A stretch of 64,000 nucleotides of DNA from Gammaproteobacteria bacterium (lineage in GTDB: Bacteria > Pseudomonadota > Gammaproteobacteria > Ga0077536): NCBI GenBank assembly GCA_024234975.1, contig JACKNH010000008.1, positions 141,303 to 205,302 on the forward strand, read 5' to 3'. Below are positions 42,588 to 51,026 of the stretch, piece by piece (the first letter of the stretch is position 1; each line of letters begins with the position of its first letter). The notes under the pieces are model-generated. The model had not been told where the DNA came from. It made no database searches and worked only from the letters and a program-made list of their open reading frames with translations. The position numbers and the translations under genes are program-made.

Positions 42588-43520
42588 CTAAACAACCCCG
42601 CCCGGCAGCGGCTGGCCGGCAAAATAGGCATCCAGATTGGCGAGCACCATGTCCGCCATCGCGCGTCGGGTCTCCTGCGTTGCGCTGGCGATGTGCGGCG
42701 TCAGCAGGACATTCGGCGCTTCGCGCAACGCTTGCGGTACATGCGGTTCCTGCGCATACACATCCAGCGCGGCGCCGGCGATACGTCCTTCGTGCAAGGC
42801 CGTGATCAGCGCAGCCTCATCCACCAGCGCGCCGCGCGAAACATTGACGAGCCAACCCTCCGGACCCAGTGCATCGAGCACCTCGCGGTTGATGATGTGG
42901 GCGGTGGAGGCATTGGCGGCGGCGGCCAGCACCAGTACATCACAGGCCTCGGCCAGTTCCCGCACGCTGGCGAAGTACGGGTATGGCACGTCCTTGCGCT
43001 GCAGGCTGCAATAGCTGATCTGGCCGAACGGCGCCAGGCGCCGTGCGGTTGCCAGGCCAATGTTGCCCAGGCCGAGAATACCGAAGTGACGGCCGGACAC
43101 CTTGCGCGCAAGCGGCATATCTCCGGCCGGCCAGTGGCCGTCGCGGACATGGGCGTGGGCCTGCGGCAGGTTGCGCAGCAGACCGATGATCATACCCACC
43201 GCAAGATCGGCAACATCGTCGGTCAGAATGCCGGGCGTGGTGCCGACACGGATGCCGCGGCGCCGGGCTTCAACGGTATCGACCTTGTCGTAGCCGACGC
43301 CATTGATCGCCACCACGCCCAGTACCGGCAGTCGCGCCATCAAGTCAGCCGGAATACCGATATGGCCACCGGTGGCGACCGCACGGATCGACTCGGCGTG
43401 TTCATCGAGGAAACGATCACTGTCGTCAATCAAGTCCCAGCGGTGCACCGTGTGCCGCTCCGCCAGTCCCTGTTCGAGATAAGGCGAGAAGGGGCAAAGC
43501 TGGAGCAGTTCTGTCTTCAT
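42588..43520 (-). CDS. D-isomer-specific 2-hydroxyacid dehydrogenase
   Basis: 310 residues from ATG 43520. LGLGNIGLATARRLAPFG is the NAD(P)-binding glycine motif. The catalytic set is complete: Arg in NVSRGALVDEAAL, Glu in LDVYAQEPHVP and His in LLTPHIASATQETRRAMADM. The substrate domain shows VVAINGVGYDKVD. The length and motifs fit glyoxylate/hydroxypyruvate or 2-ketogluconate reductases (GhrB-like). It starts 18 bases after the gluconate-5-dehydrogenase gene stop on the same strand, which suggests reduction of 2-keto-D-gluconate to gluconate in the same pathway. That substrate is an inference. Confidence 0.9.
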   Translation of the reverse strand: MKTELLQLCPFSPYLEQGLAERHTVHRWDLIDDSDRFLDEHAESIRAVATGGHIGIPADLMARLPVLGVVAINGVGYDKVDTVEARRRGIRVGTTPGILTDDVADLAVGMIIGLLRNLPQAHAHVRDGHWPAGDMPLARKVSGRHFGILGLGNIGLATARRLAPFGQISYCSLQRKDVPYPYFASVRELAEACDVLVLAAAANASTAHIINREVLDALGPEGWLVNVSRGALVDEAALITALHEGRIAGAALDVYAQEPHVPQALREAPNVLLTPHIASATQETRRAMADMVLANLDAYFAGQPLPGGVV

Positions 43521-43538
43521 GTCTGATAGTCGTCGCAA

Positions 43539-44300
43539 TCAAAGTACCGCGAGCACGCCGCCATCAACATAGATGGTCTGGCCATTGACGAAATCCGAGG
43601 CCTGCGAGGCGAGGAAGATCGCCGCGCCCTGCAACTCCTCAACCTTGCCCCAGCGACCGGCCGGTGTGCGGCGTTTCAACCACGCGTCGAACTCGGGGTT
43701 GTCGATCAGTGCCTGATTCAGTGGTGTCACGAAATAGCCCGGGCCGATGGCGTTGATCTGCAGGCCGAATTGCGCCCAGTCCGCGCACATGCCCTTGGTG
43801 AGATTCTTGATCGCGCCCTTGGATGCGGTATACGGCGCGATGCCCGGACGCGCGGCTTCGCTTTGCAGGCTGGCGATGTTGATGATCTTGCCGCGACGTC
43901 GCTCGATCATGTGGCGCGCGACTGCCTGGCTGACATAGAACACGCTGTGCAGGTTGGTGGTCATCAACTCGTGCCAGGTCTCCAGCGGGAAATCCTGCAA
44001 CGGCTGGCGCCGCTGAATCCCGGCGTTATTGACCAGGATATCGATCGCACCAATGGACTGTTCGACCTCGGTGATTGCCCGTTGTACGGCGGCCGGGTCG
44101 GTAACGTCGAACAACATCCCGCTGGTCTCGACGCCTTGCGCACGCAATGTGGTGACCGCACCGTCGAGCTTGCCCTGGTCACGACCATTGAGAATGATGC
44201 TGGCGCCGGCTTCGCCCAGGCCTTCGGCGAGTGCGTAACCGATGCCCTGACTGGAGCCGGTAATCAGGGCGCGCCGGCCCTTGAGATCGAATAGTCGCAA
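43539..44300 (-). CDS. idnO: Gluconate 5-dehydrogenase (5-keto-D-gluconate reductase), SDR family
   Basis: 253 residues. MRLFDLKGRRALITGSSQGI carries the TGxxxGxG NAD(P) motif, ILVNNAGIQRRQPLQDFPLE is the NNAG strand (N-AGIQ-R-R-P is typical of gluconate 5-dehydrogenases), INIASLQSEAARPGIAPYTA and SKGAIKNLTKGMCADWA hold the catalytic Ser-Tyr-Lys, and AIGPGYFVTPLNQALIDNPE is again characteristic. The enzyme interconverts 5-ketogluconate and gluconate. The gene is divergent from gnd with about 150 bases between, where a shared control region is likely. Confidence 0.9.
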   Translation of the reverse strand: MRLFDLKGRRALITGSSQGIGYALAEGLGEAGASIILNGRDQGKLDGAVTTLRAQGVETSGMLFDVTDPAAVQRAITEVEQSIGAIDILVNNAGIQRRQPLQDFPLETWHELMTTNLHSVFYVSQAVARHMIERRRGKIINIASLQSEAARPGIAPYTASKGAIKNLTKGMCADWAQFGLQINAIGPGYFVTPLNQALIDNPEFDAWLKRRTPAGRWGKVEELQGAAIFLASQASDFVNGQTIYVDGGVLAVL

Positions 44301-44457
44301 CGTGTCTTCTCCGGTGATGGTCCGAGTGCAGTGGGTGGGCGAGGCAAGATATCATGCCGGCCAACCGGAATTCAGGCTTGCGCGATTATCGCATCGTGTT
44401 CAGCCGGACCGTGAATCAGGCGACAGTTGACGCGCGAACGTGAAAACAGGGGGCGCA

Positions 44458-45864
44458 ATGGCAGCAGCGGAATTCGGCATCATCGGGCTTGGCGTGATGG
44501 GTTCCAACCTGGCGCGCAATGTTGCCAGTCGTGGCATTGCCGTGGCCTGTTACGACTTCGATGCCAGGCGGCGGGAAGATTTTGCAGCCGCGTTCGCGAC
44601 GCCCTTCACCCACTCTGAATCCTTGCCGGACCTGCTGAATGCGCTGGCATCGCCACGGCGGATCATGCTGATGGTGACGGCGGGTGCGCCGGTGGACGAG
44701 GTACTGCAGCAGCTGTTGCCACTGCTCGCGCCGGGCGACGTCGTCATCGATGGCGGTAATTCGCAGTGGCAGGATACGGAACGTCGCGTGGGGCAATGCG
44801 CGCAGCATCAGGTGCGGTTTGTCGGCTGCGGCGTTTCCGGCGGCGAACTGGGGGCCCTGACCGGCCCCTGCCTGATGCCGGGTGGCGCGGCGGAGGCCTG
44901 GCCACTGCTGCGCCCGGTATTCGAAGCAATTGCCGCGCGCACCGCCGATGACGAGCCCTGCGTGAACTGGATTGGTCCGGGTGGCGCGGGTCATTTCGTC
45001 AAGATGGTCCATAACGGCATCGAGTACGCCGACATGCAATGGCTGAGTGAGGTCTATCTGGCCATGCGTGATGGCGCCGGCATGGATAACGATGCCATGG
45101 CCGCGGTATTCGCCGGTTGGAACAATGGCCCGCTGAGGTCCTATCTTGTCGAAATCACCGCTGCCATTCTCGCGTTTCGCGACGACACCGGTCACCACCC
45201 GGTCGATTACATCCTCGATGCTGCCGGCCAGAAAGGTACCGGCGGTTGGACGGTGCGGGCCGCCCTGGCCGGAGGTCAGCCGTTGCCCGCGGTCGCCGAA
45301 GCGGTGTTCGCCCGCAATCTGTCGGCGCTGACGACGATGCGCGGTCAGGTGGCTTCGCGGCTGGGCAGGCCGTCGGGTGCGGTACTCGATGCGACCGCGT
45401 TGTCGGCAGATGCCCTGGCCGCTGCCGCGTATTGCACGCGGGCGACAGTGTTCGCGCAAAGCTTTTCGTTGATCGCCGAGGTCGGCCGCGCGCAGGGCTG
45501 GGCGCTGGACCTGGCGCGGCTGGCCGAAATCTGGCGCGGCGGCTGCATCATTCGGGCCGATTTCCTCGATACGGTCGCCGAGGCTTACCGCGCTGATGAA
45601 GGATTGCCCAACCTGTTGCTCGATCCCGCGGTCGCATCGGCCATTGAAGCCAGGCAGCAGGCATGGCGCGACGTGCTGGTGGGCTTGATCAGTGCCGGCG
45701 TAGCGGCGCCGGTGATGAGTGCGGCATTGGCCTATTTCGACGGATTGAGAACAGCCCGGGGCGGGGCCAATCTGTTGCAGGCACAGCGGGATTACTTCGG
45801 CGCCCATACCTATGAGCGCACGGATGCGGCCCGCGGCAGATTTTTCCATACCCGCTGGTATTGA
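44458..45864 (+). CDS. gnd: 6-phosphogluconate dehydrogenase, decarboxylating
   Basis: 468 residues from ATG 44458 with AGGGGG seven bases upstream; a GTG at 44440 would add six. FGIIGLGVMGSNLARN is the cofactor motif, VGCGVSGGELGALTGPCLMP and GPGGAGHFVKMVHNGIEYAD are the substrate and catalytic blocks (Lys and His-Asn in KMVHNG), and YILDAAGQKGTGGWTVRAAL is the long-form C-terminal motif. It oxidises 6-phosphogluconate to ribulose-5-phosphate and CO2. The E to L change in GGELG (commonly GGEEG) is a minor variation. A short ccccg/cgggg hairpin follows the stop at 45867-45880. It heads the plus-strand sugar-acid genes. Confidence 0.95.
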   Translation: MAAAEFGIIGLGVMGSNLARNVASRGIAVACYDFDARRREDFAAAFATPFTHSESLPDLLNALASPRRIMLMVTAGAPVDEVLQQLLPLLAPGDVVIDGGNSQWQDTERRVGQCAQHQVRFVGCGVSGGELGALTGPCLMPGGAAEAWPLLRPVFEAIAARTADDEPCVNWIGPGGAGHFVKMVHNGIEYADMQWLSEVYLAMRDGAGMDNDAMAAVFAGWNNGPLRSYLVEITAAILAFRDDTGHHPVDYILDAAGQKGTGGWTVRAALAGGQPLPAVAEAVFARNLSALTTMRGQVASRLGRPSGAVLDATALSADALAAAAYCTRATVFAQSFSLIAEVGRAQGWALDLARLAEIWRGGCIIRADFLDTVAEAYRADEGLPNLLLDPAVASAIEARQQAWRDVLVGLISAGVAAPVMSAALAYFDGLRTARGGANLLQAQRDYFGAHTYERTDAARGRFFHTRWY

Positions 45865-46006
45865 ATCCCCGCGAGCGGGGCTGGCGCCACGCCCGGGGGC
45901 GCGGGACAATGCGCGACGCGGGCGTGCCGCAGGCGCGCACCGCCAAAAACAACGATGACATCGGTTTCAACCGCGGATCTCGAACCGCGCGGAAGGACGT
46001 ATTGGT

Positions 46007-47050
46007 ATGCTTGCTGCTGTTTGCCATGGAAAAAAGGATCTGCGGATAGAGGAACGGGCGGATGTGACGCTCGCCAGCGACGAAGTGCGGGTGGGCGTGG
46101 CGTATGGCGGCATCTGCGGTTCCGACATGCATTACTATCATCGCGGCGCGGTAGGGGATTTTGCCGTGCGGGAGCCGATGACGCTCGGTCACGAGATTTC
46201 CGGCTATGTGATCGAAACCGGTAGCGCGGTCACTGATTTGCTGCCGGGCACCCGCGCTGCGCTGAATCCCAGCCGCCCCTGCCGCACCTGCGATTTCTGC
46301 GTTGCAGGGCGCAGCAACCTGTGCGAGAACATGTTCTTCCTCGGCAGCGCGGGGCGTTACCCGCACGTGCAAGGCGGCTTCGCCCAGCATCTGGTGCTGC
46401 GACGTGACCAGGTCATCCCGGTGCCGCAGGATACCGATCTGCTAGAACTTTCCTGCGCCGAACCGTTGTCGGTGGCGTTACATGCGGTCAATCGTGCGGG
46501 CCGTCTGGTCGGCAAGCGTGTGCTGGTCACCGGCTGTGGTCCTATCGGTTTGTTGACAGCGCGCGCGGCGGTTCACGCCGGTGCCACCGAAGTGGTGAGT
46601 ACCGACATCGAAGACGCGCCGCTGAAAGTCGCACGCGACCATATGGGTGTACGCCGCACCATCAATGTCGCGACGCATGCGCAGGAATTGCAGACCTTCG
46701 AGCAATCGGGGGGCGCATTCGATGTCGCCTTCGAAGCTTCGGGCTCGCCGGCCGCGTTGTCATCGCTGTTCAAAGTGGTACGCCGTGGTGGCAGGATTGT
46801 CCAGCTCGGCATGTTGCCACCGGGCACGACGCCACTGCCGGTCAACGTGTTGCAGACCCGCGAGATCGACATGGTCGGCGCGTTTCGCGCGCACGATGAA
46901 TTCCGCCTCGCTGTGGAATTGATCGTCTCCGGCGCGATTGACGTCTCGCCGATACTTTCCGGCACCTACAAGCTGGCCGATGCGATTGCCGCGTTCGAAC
47001 AGGCGGGGGATCGCAGCAAGGTCGTCAAGCTGCATCTGGATCTGACGTGA
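46007..47050 (+). CDS. idnD: L-idonate 5-dehydrogenase (zinc-dependent MDR family)
   Basis: 347 residues. YGGICGSDMHYYHRGAVGDF and MTLGHEISGYV hold the catalytic zinc ligands (Cys and His-Glu). CRTCDFCVAGRSNLCEN gives the four structural zinc cysteines. VLVTGCGPIGLLTARAAVHA is the Rossmann motif. HYYHRG-VGDF and the YPHVQGGFAQ segment are characteristic of L-idonate dehydrogenases. The enzyme oxidises L-idonate to 5-keto-D-gluconate, the substrate of the IdnO-type enzyme 2 kb away. It is followed by a second dehydrogenase gene after 58 bases. Confidence 0.88.
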   Translation: MLAAVCHGKKDLRIEERADVTLASDEVRVGVAYGGICGSDMHYYHRGAVGDFAVREPMTLGHEISGYVIETGSAVTDLLPGTRAALNPSRPCRTCDFCVAGRSNLCENMFFLGSAGRYPHVQGGFAQHLVLRRDQVIPVPQDTDLLELSCAEPLSVALHAVNRAGRLVGKRVLVTGCGPIGLLTARAAVHAGATEVVSTDIEDAPLKVARDHMGVRRTINVATHAQELQTFEQSGGAFDVAFEASGSPAALSSLFKVVRRGGRIVQLGMLPPGTTPLPVNVLQTREIDMVGAFRAHDEFRLAVELIVSGAIDVSPILSGTYKLADAIAAFEQAGDRSKVVKLHLDLT

Positions 47051-47108
47051 GCGATCCGGCGCAGGCCGTTGCCTGGCGCAAGCGGGGCTGGCTATTCGGG
47101 AGAGGTGA

Positions 47109-47993
47109 ATGATTTCGGTAGCAGTGATAGGCGTAGGCGTCATGGGGTCGGCCATCGCCGGTCGTCTATTGGAGAGCGGCGTTGCGGTCACGCTGTTCGA
47201 TGTATCCACCGACAAGACCGCCACGCTCGCCGCACGCGGTGCGAATGTAGTACCCACAGCGGCGCAGGCTGCCGCCGCAGCGCAATTCACCCTTCTCAGT
47301 CTCAACAGCGCCGCCGTGGTTGAAGCCGCGGTATTTGGCGACGCAGGCGTTGCGCAATCCGCCACGCCGGACAAGTTGCTCATCGATATGTCGAGTATCG
47401 ATGCCGGGAGTACCGTCGCGTTGGCGGCGAGGCTACGTGAAACCACTGGCATGGGCTGGGTGGACGCACCATTGTCCGGTGGCGCGCCAGCGGCCGCCCG
47501 TGGCGCGATGACGTTGATGATCGGCGGCAGTGCGCAGGACGTGGCAACCGCCGAGCCGTTGTTCAAGTTGCTGTCGACCAATTACACCCACCTCGGTGAA
47601 GTCGGCGCCGGCCAGACCGTCAAGCTGGTCAACCAGATCCTCTGCGCCTGCAATTTCTTCGCCGTGGCTGAAGCCGTACGTTTCGCGCAAGCCCATGGCG
47701 TGGATGCAACGAAGATTCCCGCCGCGCTGGCCGGCGGCCGCGCTGACTCGCGCATCATGCAGGAGTTCATGGCCAAGATGGCGTTGCGCGACTACACGCC
47801 CACCGGCCGTATCGATAACATGCTGAAGGATCTGGAAACGGTGCAGGCATCGGCGTTTCCCAAACGTATCCCGTTACCCGTCACCTCTCTGATCACCGAT
47901 CTGCACCGCATGCTGGTCGCCGGCGGCTTCGGCCCGGCGGACAGCGCGGAATATATGCGGTTGTTCGATCTCGCCGCTGATCGCAAGGGATGA
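47109..47993 (+). CDS. 3-hydroxyisobutyrate / tartronate-semialdehyde-reductase-family dehydrogenase
   Basis: 294 residues. ISVAVIGVGVMGSAIAGRLL is the NAD(P) motif, DAPLSGGAPAAARGAMTLMI the substrate loop (usual D-A-P-V-S-GG), and GAGQTVKLVNQILCACNFFA holds the catalytic Lys. This is the beta-hydroxyacid dehydrogenase family (GarR, MmsB and relatives). Position directly before gluconokinase (stop overlaps its start, ATGA) suggests a sugar-acid substrate. GarR (tartronate semialdehyde to glycerate) is one possibility; I do not assign the substrate. Confidence 0.88.
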   Translation: MISVAVIGVGVMGSAIAGRLLESGVAVTLFDVSTDKTATLAARGANVVPTAAQAAAAAQFTLLSLNSAAVVEAAVFGDAGVAQSATPDKLLIDMSSIDAGSTVALAARLRETTGMGWVDAPLSGGAPAAARGAMTLMIGGSAQDVATAEPLFKLLSTNYTHLGEVGAGQTVKLVNQILCACNFFAVAEAVRFAQAHGVDATKIPAALAGGRADSRIMQEFMAKMALRDYTPTGRIDNMLKDLETVQASAFPKRIPLPVTSLITDLHRMLVAGGFGPADSAEYMRLFDLAADRKG

Positions 47994-48499
47994 CCTCCGC
48001 CATCGTGGTCATGGGCGTCAGTGGTTGTGGCAAATCGACGCTGGGCCGCGGTATTGCAAAAGCACTCGGCTGGCAATTCATTGAAGGTGACATGTTGCAC
48101 CCACCTGCCAACATCGAAAAGATGACGGCCGGCATCCCGCTTGATGATGCGGACCGCTGGCCATTTCTGGCCAACGTGGCGGAAGCGATCAAGGCTGCGG
48201 GTGGCGCCGATGTTGTCGTGTCGTGCTCGGCATTGAAGCGAATTTATCGCGACGACATCCGTGCCCGCGCAGGTTCCGTCACCTTCGTTCTGCCGTTGAT
48301 GAGTCGCGCGCAACTGCTGCAGCGGCTGCAAGCGCGCAAGAATCACTTCATGCCAGTCAGCCTGCTGGAAACGCAATTGGAAACGCTGGAACTCCCCGGC
48401 GCCGATGAGGATGTCATCACCCTGGACGGCGATATGTCGGCGGCCGATCAGCTCGCGCAGGTCGTTGCCGAACTCAATCTGCGCACCGGCCAGGTGTAG
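47990..48499 (+). CDS. gntK: Gluconokinase
   Basis: 169 residues, normal for the P-loop-type gluconokinase. AIVVMGVSGCGKSTLGRGIA is the P-loop, FIEGDMLHPPANIEKMTAGI and PLDDADRWPFLANV are the GntK signature, then VVSCSALKRIYRDDIRA and RKNHFMPVSLLETQLETLE. It phosphorylates gluconate to 6-phosphogluconate, the substrate of Gnd encoded 2 kb upstream. It is translationally coupled to the preceding dehydrogenase gene. Confidence 0.96.
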   Translation: MTSAIVVMGVSGCGKSTLGRGIAKALGWQFIEGDMLHPPANIEKMTAGIPLDDADRWPFLANVAEAIKAAGGADVVVSCSALKRIYRDDIRARAGSVTFVLPLMSRAQLLQRLQARKNHFMPVSLLETQLETLELPGADEDVITLDGDMSAADQLAQVVAELNLRTGQV

Positions 48500-48546
48500 G
48501 AAAATCGCTGCGCCAGTATGCTGGCACGGCCTCGGAGGTGAATACG

Positions 48547-49395
48547 ATGAATCTGTTGCAACCCAATATCCGCGATCTGGGTGAATTCTCCGTCCGCCGC
48601 GTGCTGCCGAACGCCGCGCAACGCATGGTCGGGCCGTGGGTGTTCTTTGATCATATGGGACCGGTCGAATTTCCACCCGGTCATGGCGTCAACGTCCGGC
48701 CGCACCCGCATATCAATCTTGCCACCGTCACCTACCTGTTCGAAGGCGAGATACTGCATCGTGATTCCGTCGGCAGTTGCCAGCCAATCACCGCCGGCGC
48801 GATCAACCTGATGGTGGCAGGCAGCGGCATCGTGCATTCCGAACGTGAAACGCCCGAGGTTCATGCAACGACCCATCGTGTCCACGGCCTGCAATTATGG
48901 CTTGCGTTGCCGGCGGCGGTGGAGGAGATGGCGCCGGCATTTCACCATCATGCAGCAGCGAGCATACCGCGCGCCGCAATCGGTCAGGCGGATGTGCGGG
49001 TGATGATGGGCGCCGCCTATGACATGCAATCTCCGGTCGAGACCTTTTCCGATACGTTGTTCCTGGAAGCGCAGCTGCCGGCGGCGGCGACGCTGACGTT
49101 ACCGGATGTCGCCGAGCTGGGGGTTTATGTGGCGGCGGGCGAACTCTCGGTGGCGGGCGCGACGGTGGCTGAATACGCGATGGCGACGTTCAGCAATGCC
49201 GGCGGGATCACCGTGACGGCCACGCAGCCGACGCGTTTGGCCATCGTAGGCGGCGCCCCGCTCGGTGAACGCCACCTGTTCTGGAACTTCGTTTCCAGTC
49301 GGCGCGAACGTATCGAGCAGGCAAAAGAGGATTGGCGGGAGCGTCGCTTTCCGTCGATACCGGGCGACGACGAAGAGTTCATCCCGCTGCCCTGA
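48547..49395 (+). CDS. Pirin-family cupin protein
   Basis: 282 residues from ATG 48547, after GGAGGTGAATACG. EFSVRRVLPNAAQRMVGPWV then FFDHMGPVEFPPGHGVNVRP and HPHINLATVTYLFEGEILHR carry the metal-binding histidines of the N-terminal cupin. MVAGSGIVHSERETPEVHA and GLQLWLALPA continue the pirin pattern. The second cupin and the C-terminus (AIVGGAPLGERHLFWNFVSS) follow. Pirins are iron proteins with quercetinase or regulatory roles; the role here is unknown. It is last in the sugar-acid gene run and converges on the polysaccharide operon. Confidence 0.93.
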   Translation: MNLLQPNIRDLGEFSVRRVLPNAAQRMVGPWVFFDHMGPVEFPPGHGVNVRPHPHINLATVTYLFEGEILHRDSVGSCQPITAGAINLMVAGSGIVHSERETPEVHATTHRVHGLQLWLALPAAVEEMAPAFHHHAAASIPRAAIGQADVRVMMGAAYDMQSPVETFSDTLFLEAQLPAAATLTLPDVAELGVYVAAGELSVAGATVAEYAMATFSNAGGITVTATQPTRLAIVGGAPLGERHLFWNFVSSRRERIEQAKEDWRERRFPSIPGDDEEFIPLP

Positions 49396-49405
49396 ACGGC
49401 AGCGC

Positions 49406-51016
49406 TCAACGTGTCAGTGCAGTCCCGGCCTGTTTGTTCAACAAGGCCGTGGTCGTTGCCGGAGGCCTGTTGTCGCTAATGAACACTTGCCCGAGCAACC
49501 CCGGGATGTCTTCGCCTGACGAGTTGTCGGCCAGCGCTTCCAGCACGCGCGCGGCACATTGTCGATCACTCGCGTTGCCGTGGCTGGCCATGCCGCATGC
49601 CGCCAATGCCAGTGCGCGGCGGATCAGTTGAAGATCCGGCAGCGCGGAATCACCGCCATAGCCGTGCAAGAATCCCAGGATACTCGCGATACCATTGCCG
49701 GTGCGCGCGGCCCACGCCAACAGCCCGGAAAGCAGCGGACTCAAATCGAGCGCGGGATCTCCCACAGTACCGGTGCGCTCCAGATTGATTGGCATGGCGC
49801 CGGTATCGGTTATCACGAACTCATCACACAGGCAGGGCAGCATGAAGACGCCACGCTGCTTGCGCACCATCGAATCACGCAGCGCCGCAACCGTCATGCC
49901 GCGTGCGGCCGGTGACAACGACAACCTGGCAATCGACGCGGAAATCCCCCGCAACCAGGTCGCGGCGATTTGCTCTTCGACAGTCACGTCCTTGCAGAAC
50001 TGGGCCGTGGGCACCAGTGTTGAATGCAACCGCCGGACCGCACTGCCAACCGCGGCAGTGATACCCGGATTGATACGATCCAGATCCAGCAGATGCTGCA
50101 ACGTCGGGGCCGCAGGGACGCGCGTCAGCAACAGTCGGTAGGTCTTGTCGTAATGAACGATCTCCGGCAGCAACTGGTGTTGTGGCGCCTGTGCGCGAAG
50201 GTAGCGGATGGCGCGTGCTTCGACGGCAACACGCTGCGCCGGTTTCTGCTGCTGCTTGCGAAACCAATGGCCCGCGGCCACGGTGTCACCAGCGTATTTG
50301 ATCAGCACCTCACTGCGGGCGGATTCCTGCCAGCGGAAAGCGGGGTCTGCCGTGCAGCCATCCGTAACCTTCGCATCGGCGATGCAGCGCTGCCACGCGG
50401 CGGGCAATAGTTCGGCAACCTTGCCTCGCACGGCTTCCGCCAGCGGCTTGACCGCTGCCAGGGACTCGCGCCAGACGTGCTGTTTGTCGTCATCGCTGAG
50501 CGCAGTGGACAACCCGGCCGCGAAGTCAGCGTAGCCCGCGTCACCACGCGAAAGCGCTTCGCGCATCGTCGTTGCCCGCACCGGGTTTGACCATGCCGGC
50601 AACACCAGCACGCCGGCTTCGACACCGTGCTTGCGTGCCAGCGTCGCCACCGCATCGAAGCGGTCATCTTTCAGCGCAGCGTCCTGCTCCCCCAGGCAGA
50701 ACAGCAACCGGGTTCCGGCTGGCGAGCGCTGCACCTGGTTCAGCGCATGCTGGACGGCCTGATGCCCGGCGAATTCAATCGTGATGCGGTCAGCCGGCAA
50801 GCCGAGCAAGTCAATCTGCACTTGAAGCAGATGTTCGGCGCCGCTGGCGTCTATGCAATGCATGCCATCAGCCAGCGGGCGGATGCGATTGGCGATGATG
50901 AGCACGATGCGATCGATATCAGGTCGTTCCGCAAGATGAGCGATGGCCGCCATATGCGCGGCATGCGGCGGCTTGAACGAACCTGGAAACAACGCGATGC
51001 ATTCACCCTGGTTCAT
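49406..51016 (-). CDS. Nucleotidyltransferase-like protein fused to a degenerate kinase-like domain
   Basis: 536 residues from ATG 51016. Residues 1-175 resemble an adenylyl/cytidylyl-transferase: IALFPGSFKPPHAAHMAAIA has the GSF-x-PPH opening but H-A-A-H instead of H-x-G-H, and ARATTMREALSRGD may stand for the later (I/T)-S-(S/T) helix. From about residue 240 there is an APH/choline-kinase-like fold (EVLIKYAGDTVAAGHWFRKQ, RLLLTRVPAAPTLQHLLD, AVRRLHSTLV). Where active kinases have H-G-D-x-H-x-x-N the sequence reads LPCLCDEFVI, and the metal-binding IDFE is INLERTGTVGDPALDLSPLL. It may therefore be a pseudokinase. Last gene of the polysaccharide operon, minus strand, ten bases from the barrel gene stop. 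Confidence 0.7.
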   Translation of the reverse strand: MNQGECIALFPGSFKPPHAAHMAAIAHLAERPDIDRIVLIIANRIRPLADGMHCIDASGAEHLLQVQIDLLGLPADRITIEFAGHQAVQHALNQVQRSPAGTRLLFCLGEQDAALKDDRFDAVATLARKHGVEAGVLVLPAWSNPVRATTMREALSRGDAGYADFAAGLSTALSDDDKQHVWRESLAAVKPLAEAVRGKVAELLPAAWQRCIADAKVTDGCTADPAFRWQESARSEVLIKYAGDTVAAGHWFRKQQQKPAQRVAVEARAIRYLRAQAPQHQLLPEIVHYDKTYRLLLTRVPAAPTLQHLLDLDRINPGITAAVGSAVRRLHSTLVPTAQFCKDVTVEEQIAATWLRGISASIARLSLSPAARGMTVAALRDSMVRKQRGVFMLPCLCDEFVITDTGAMPINLERTGTVGDPALDLSPLLSGLLAWAARTGNGIASILGFLHGYGGDSALPDLQLIRRALALAACGMASHGNASDRQCAARVLEALADNSSGEDIPGLLGQVFISDNRPPATTTALLNKQAGTALTR

Positions 51017-51026
51017 GGCGCGGCGA

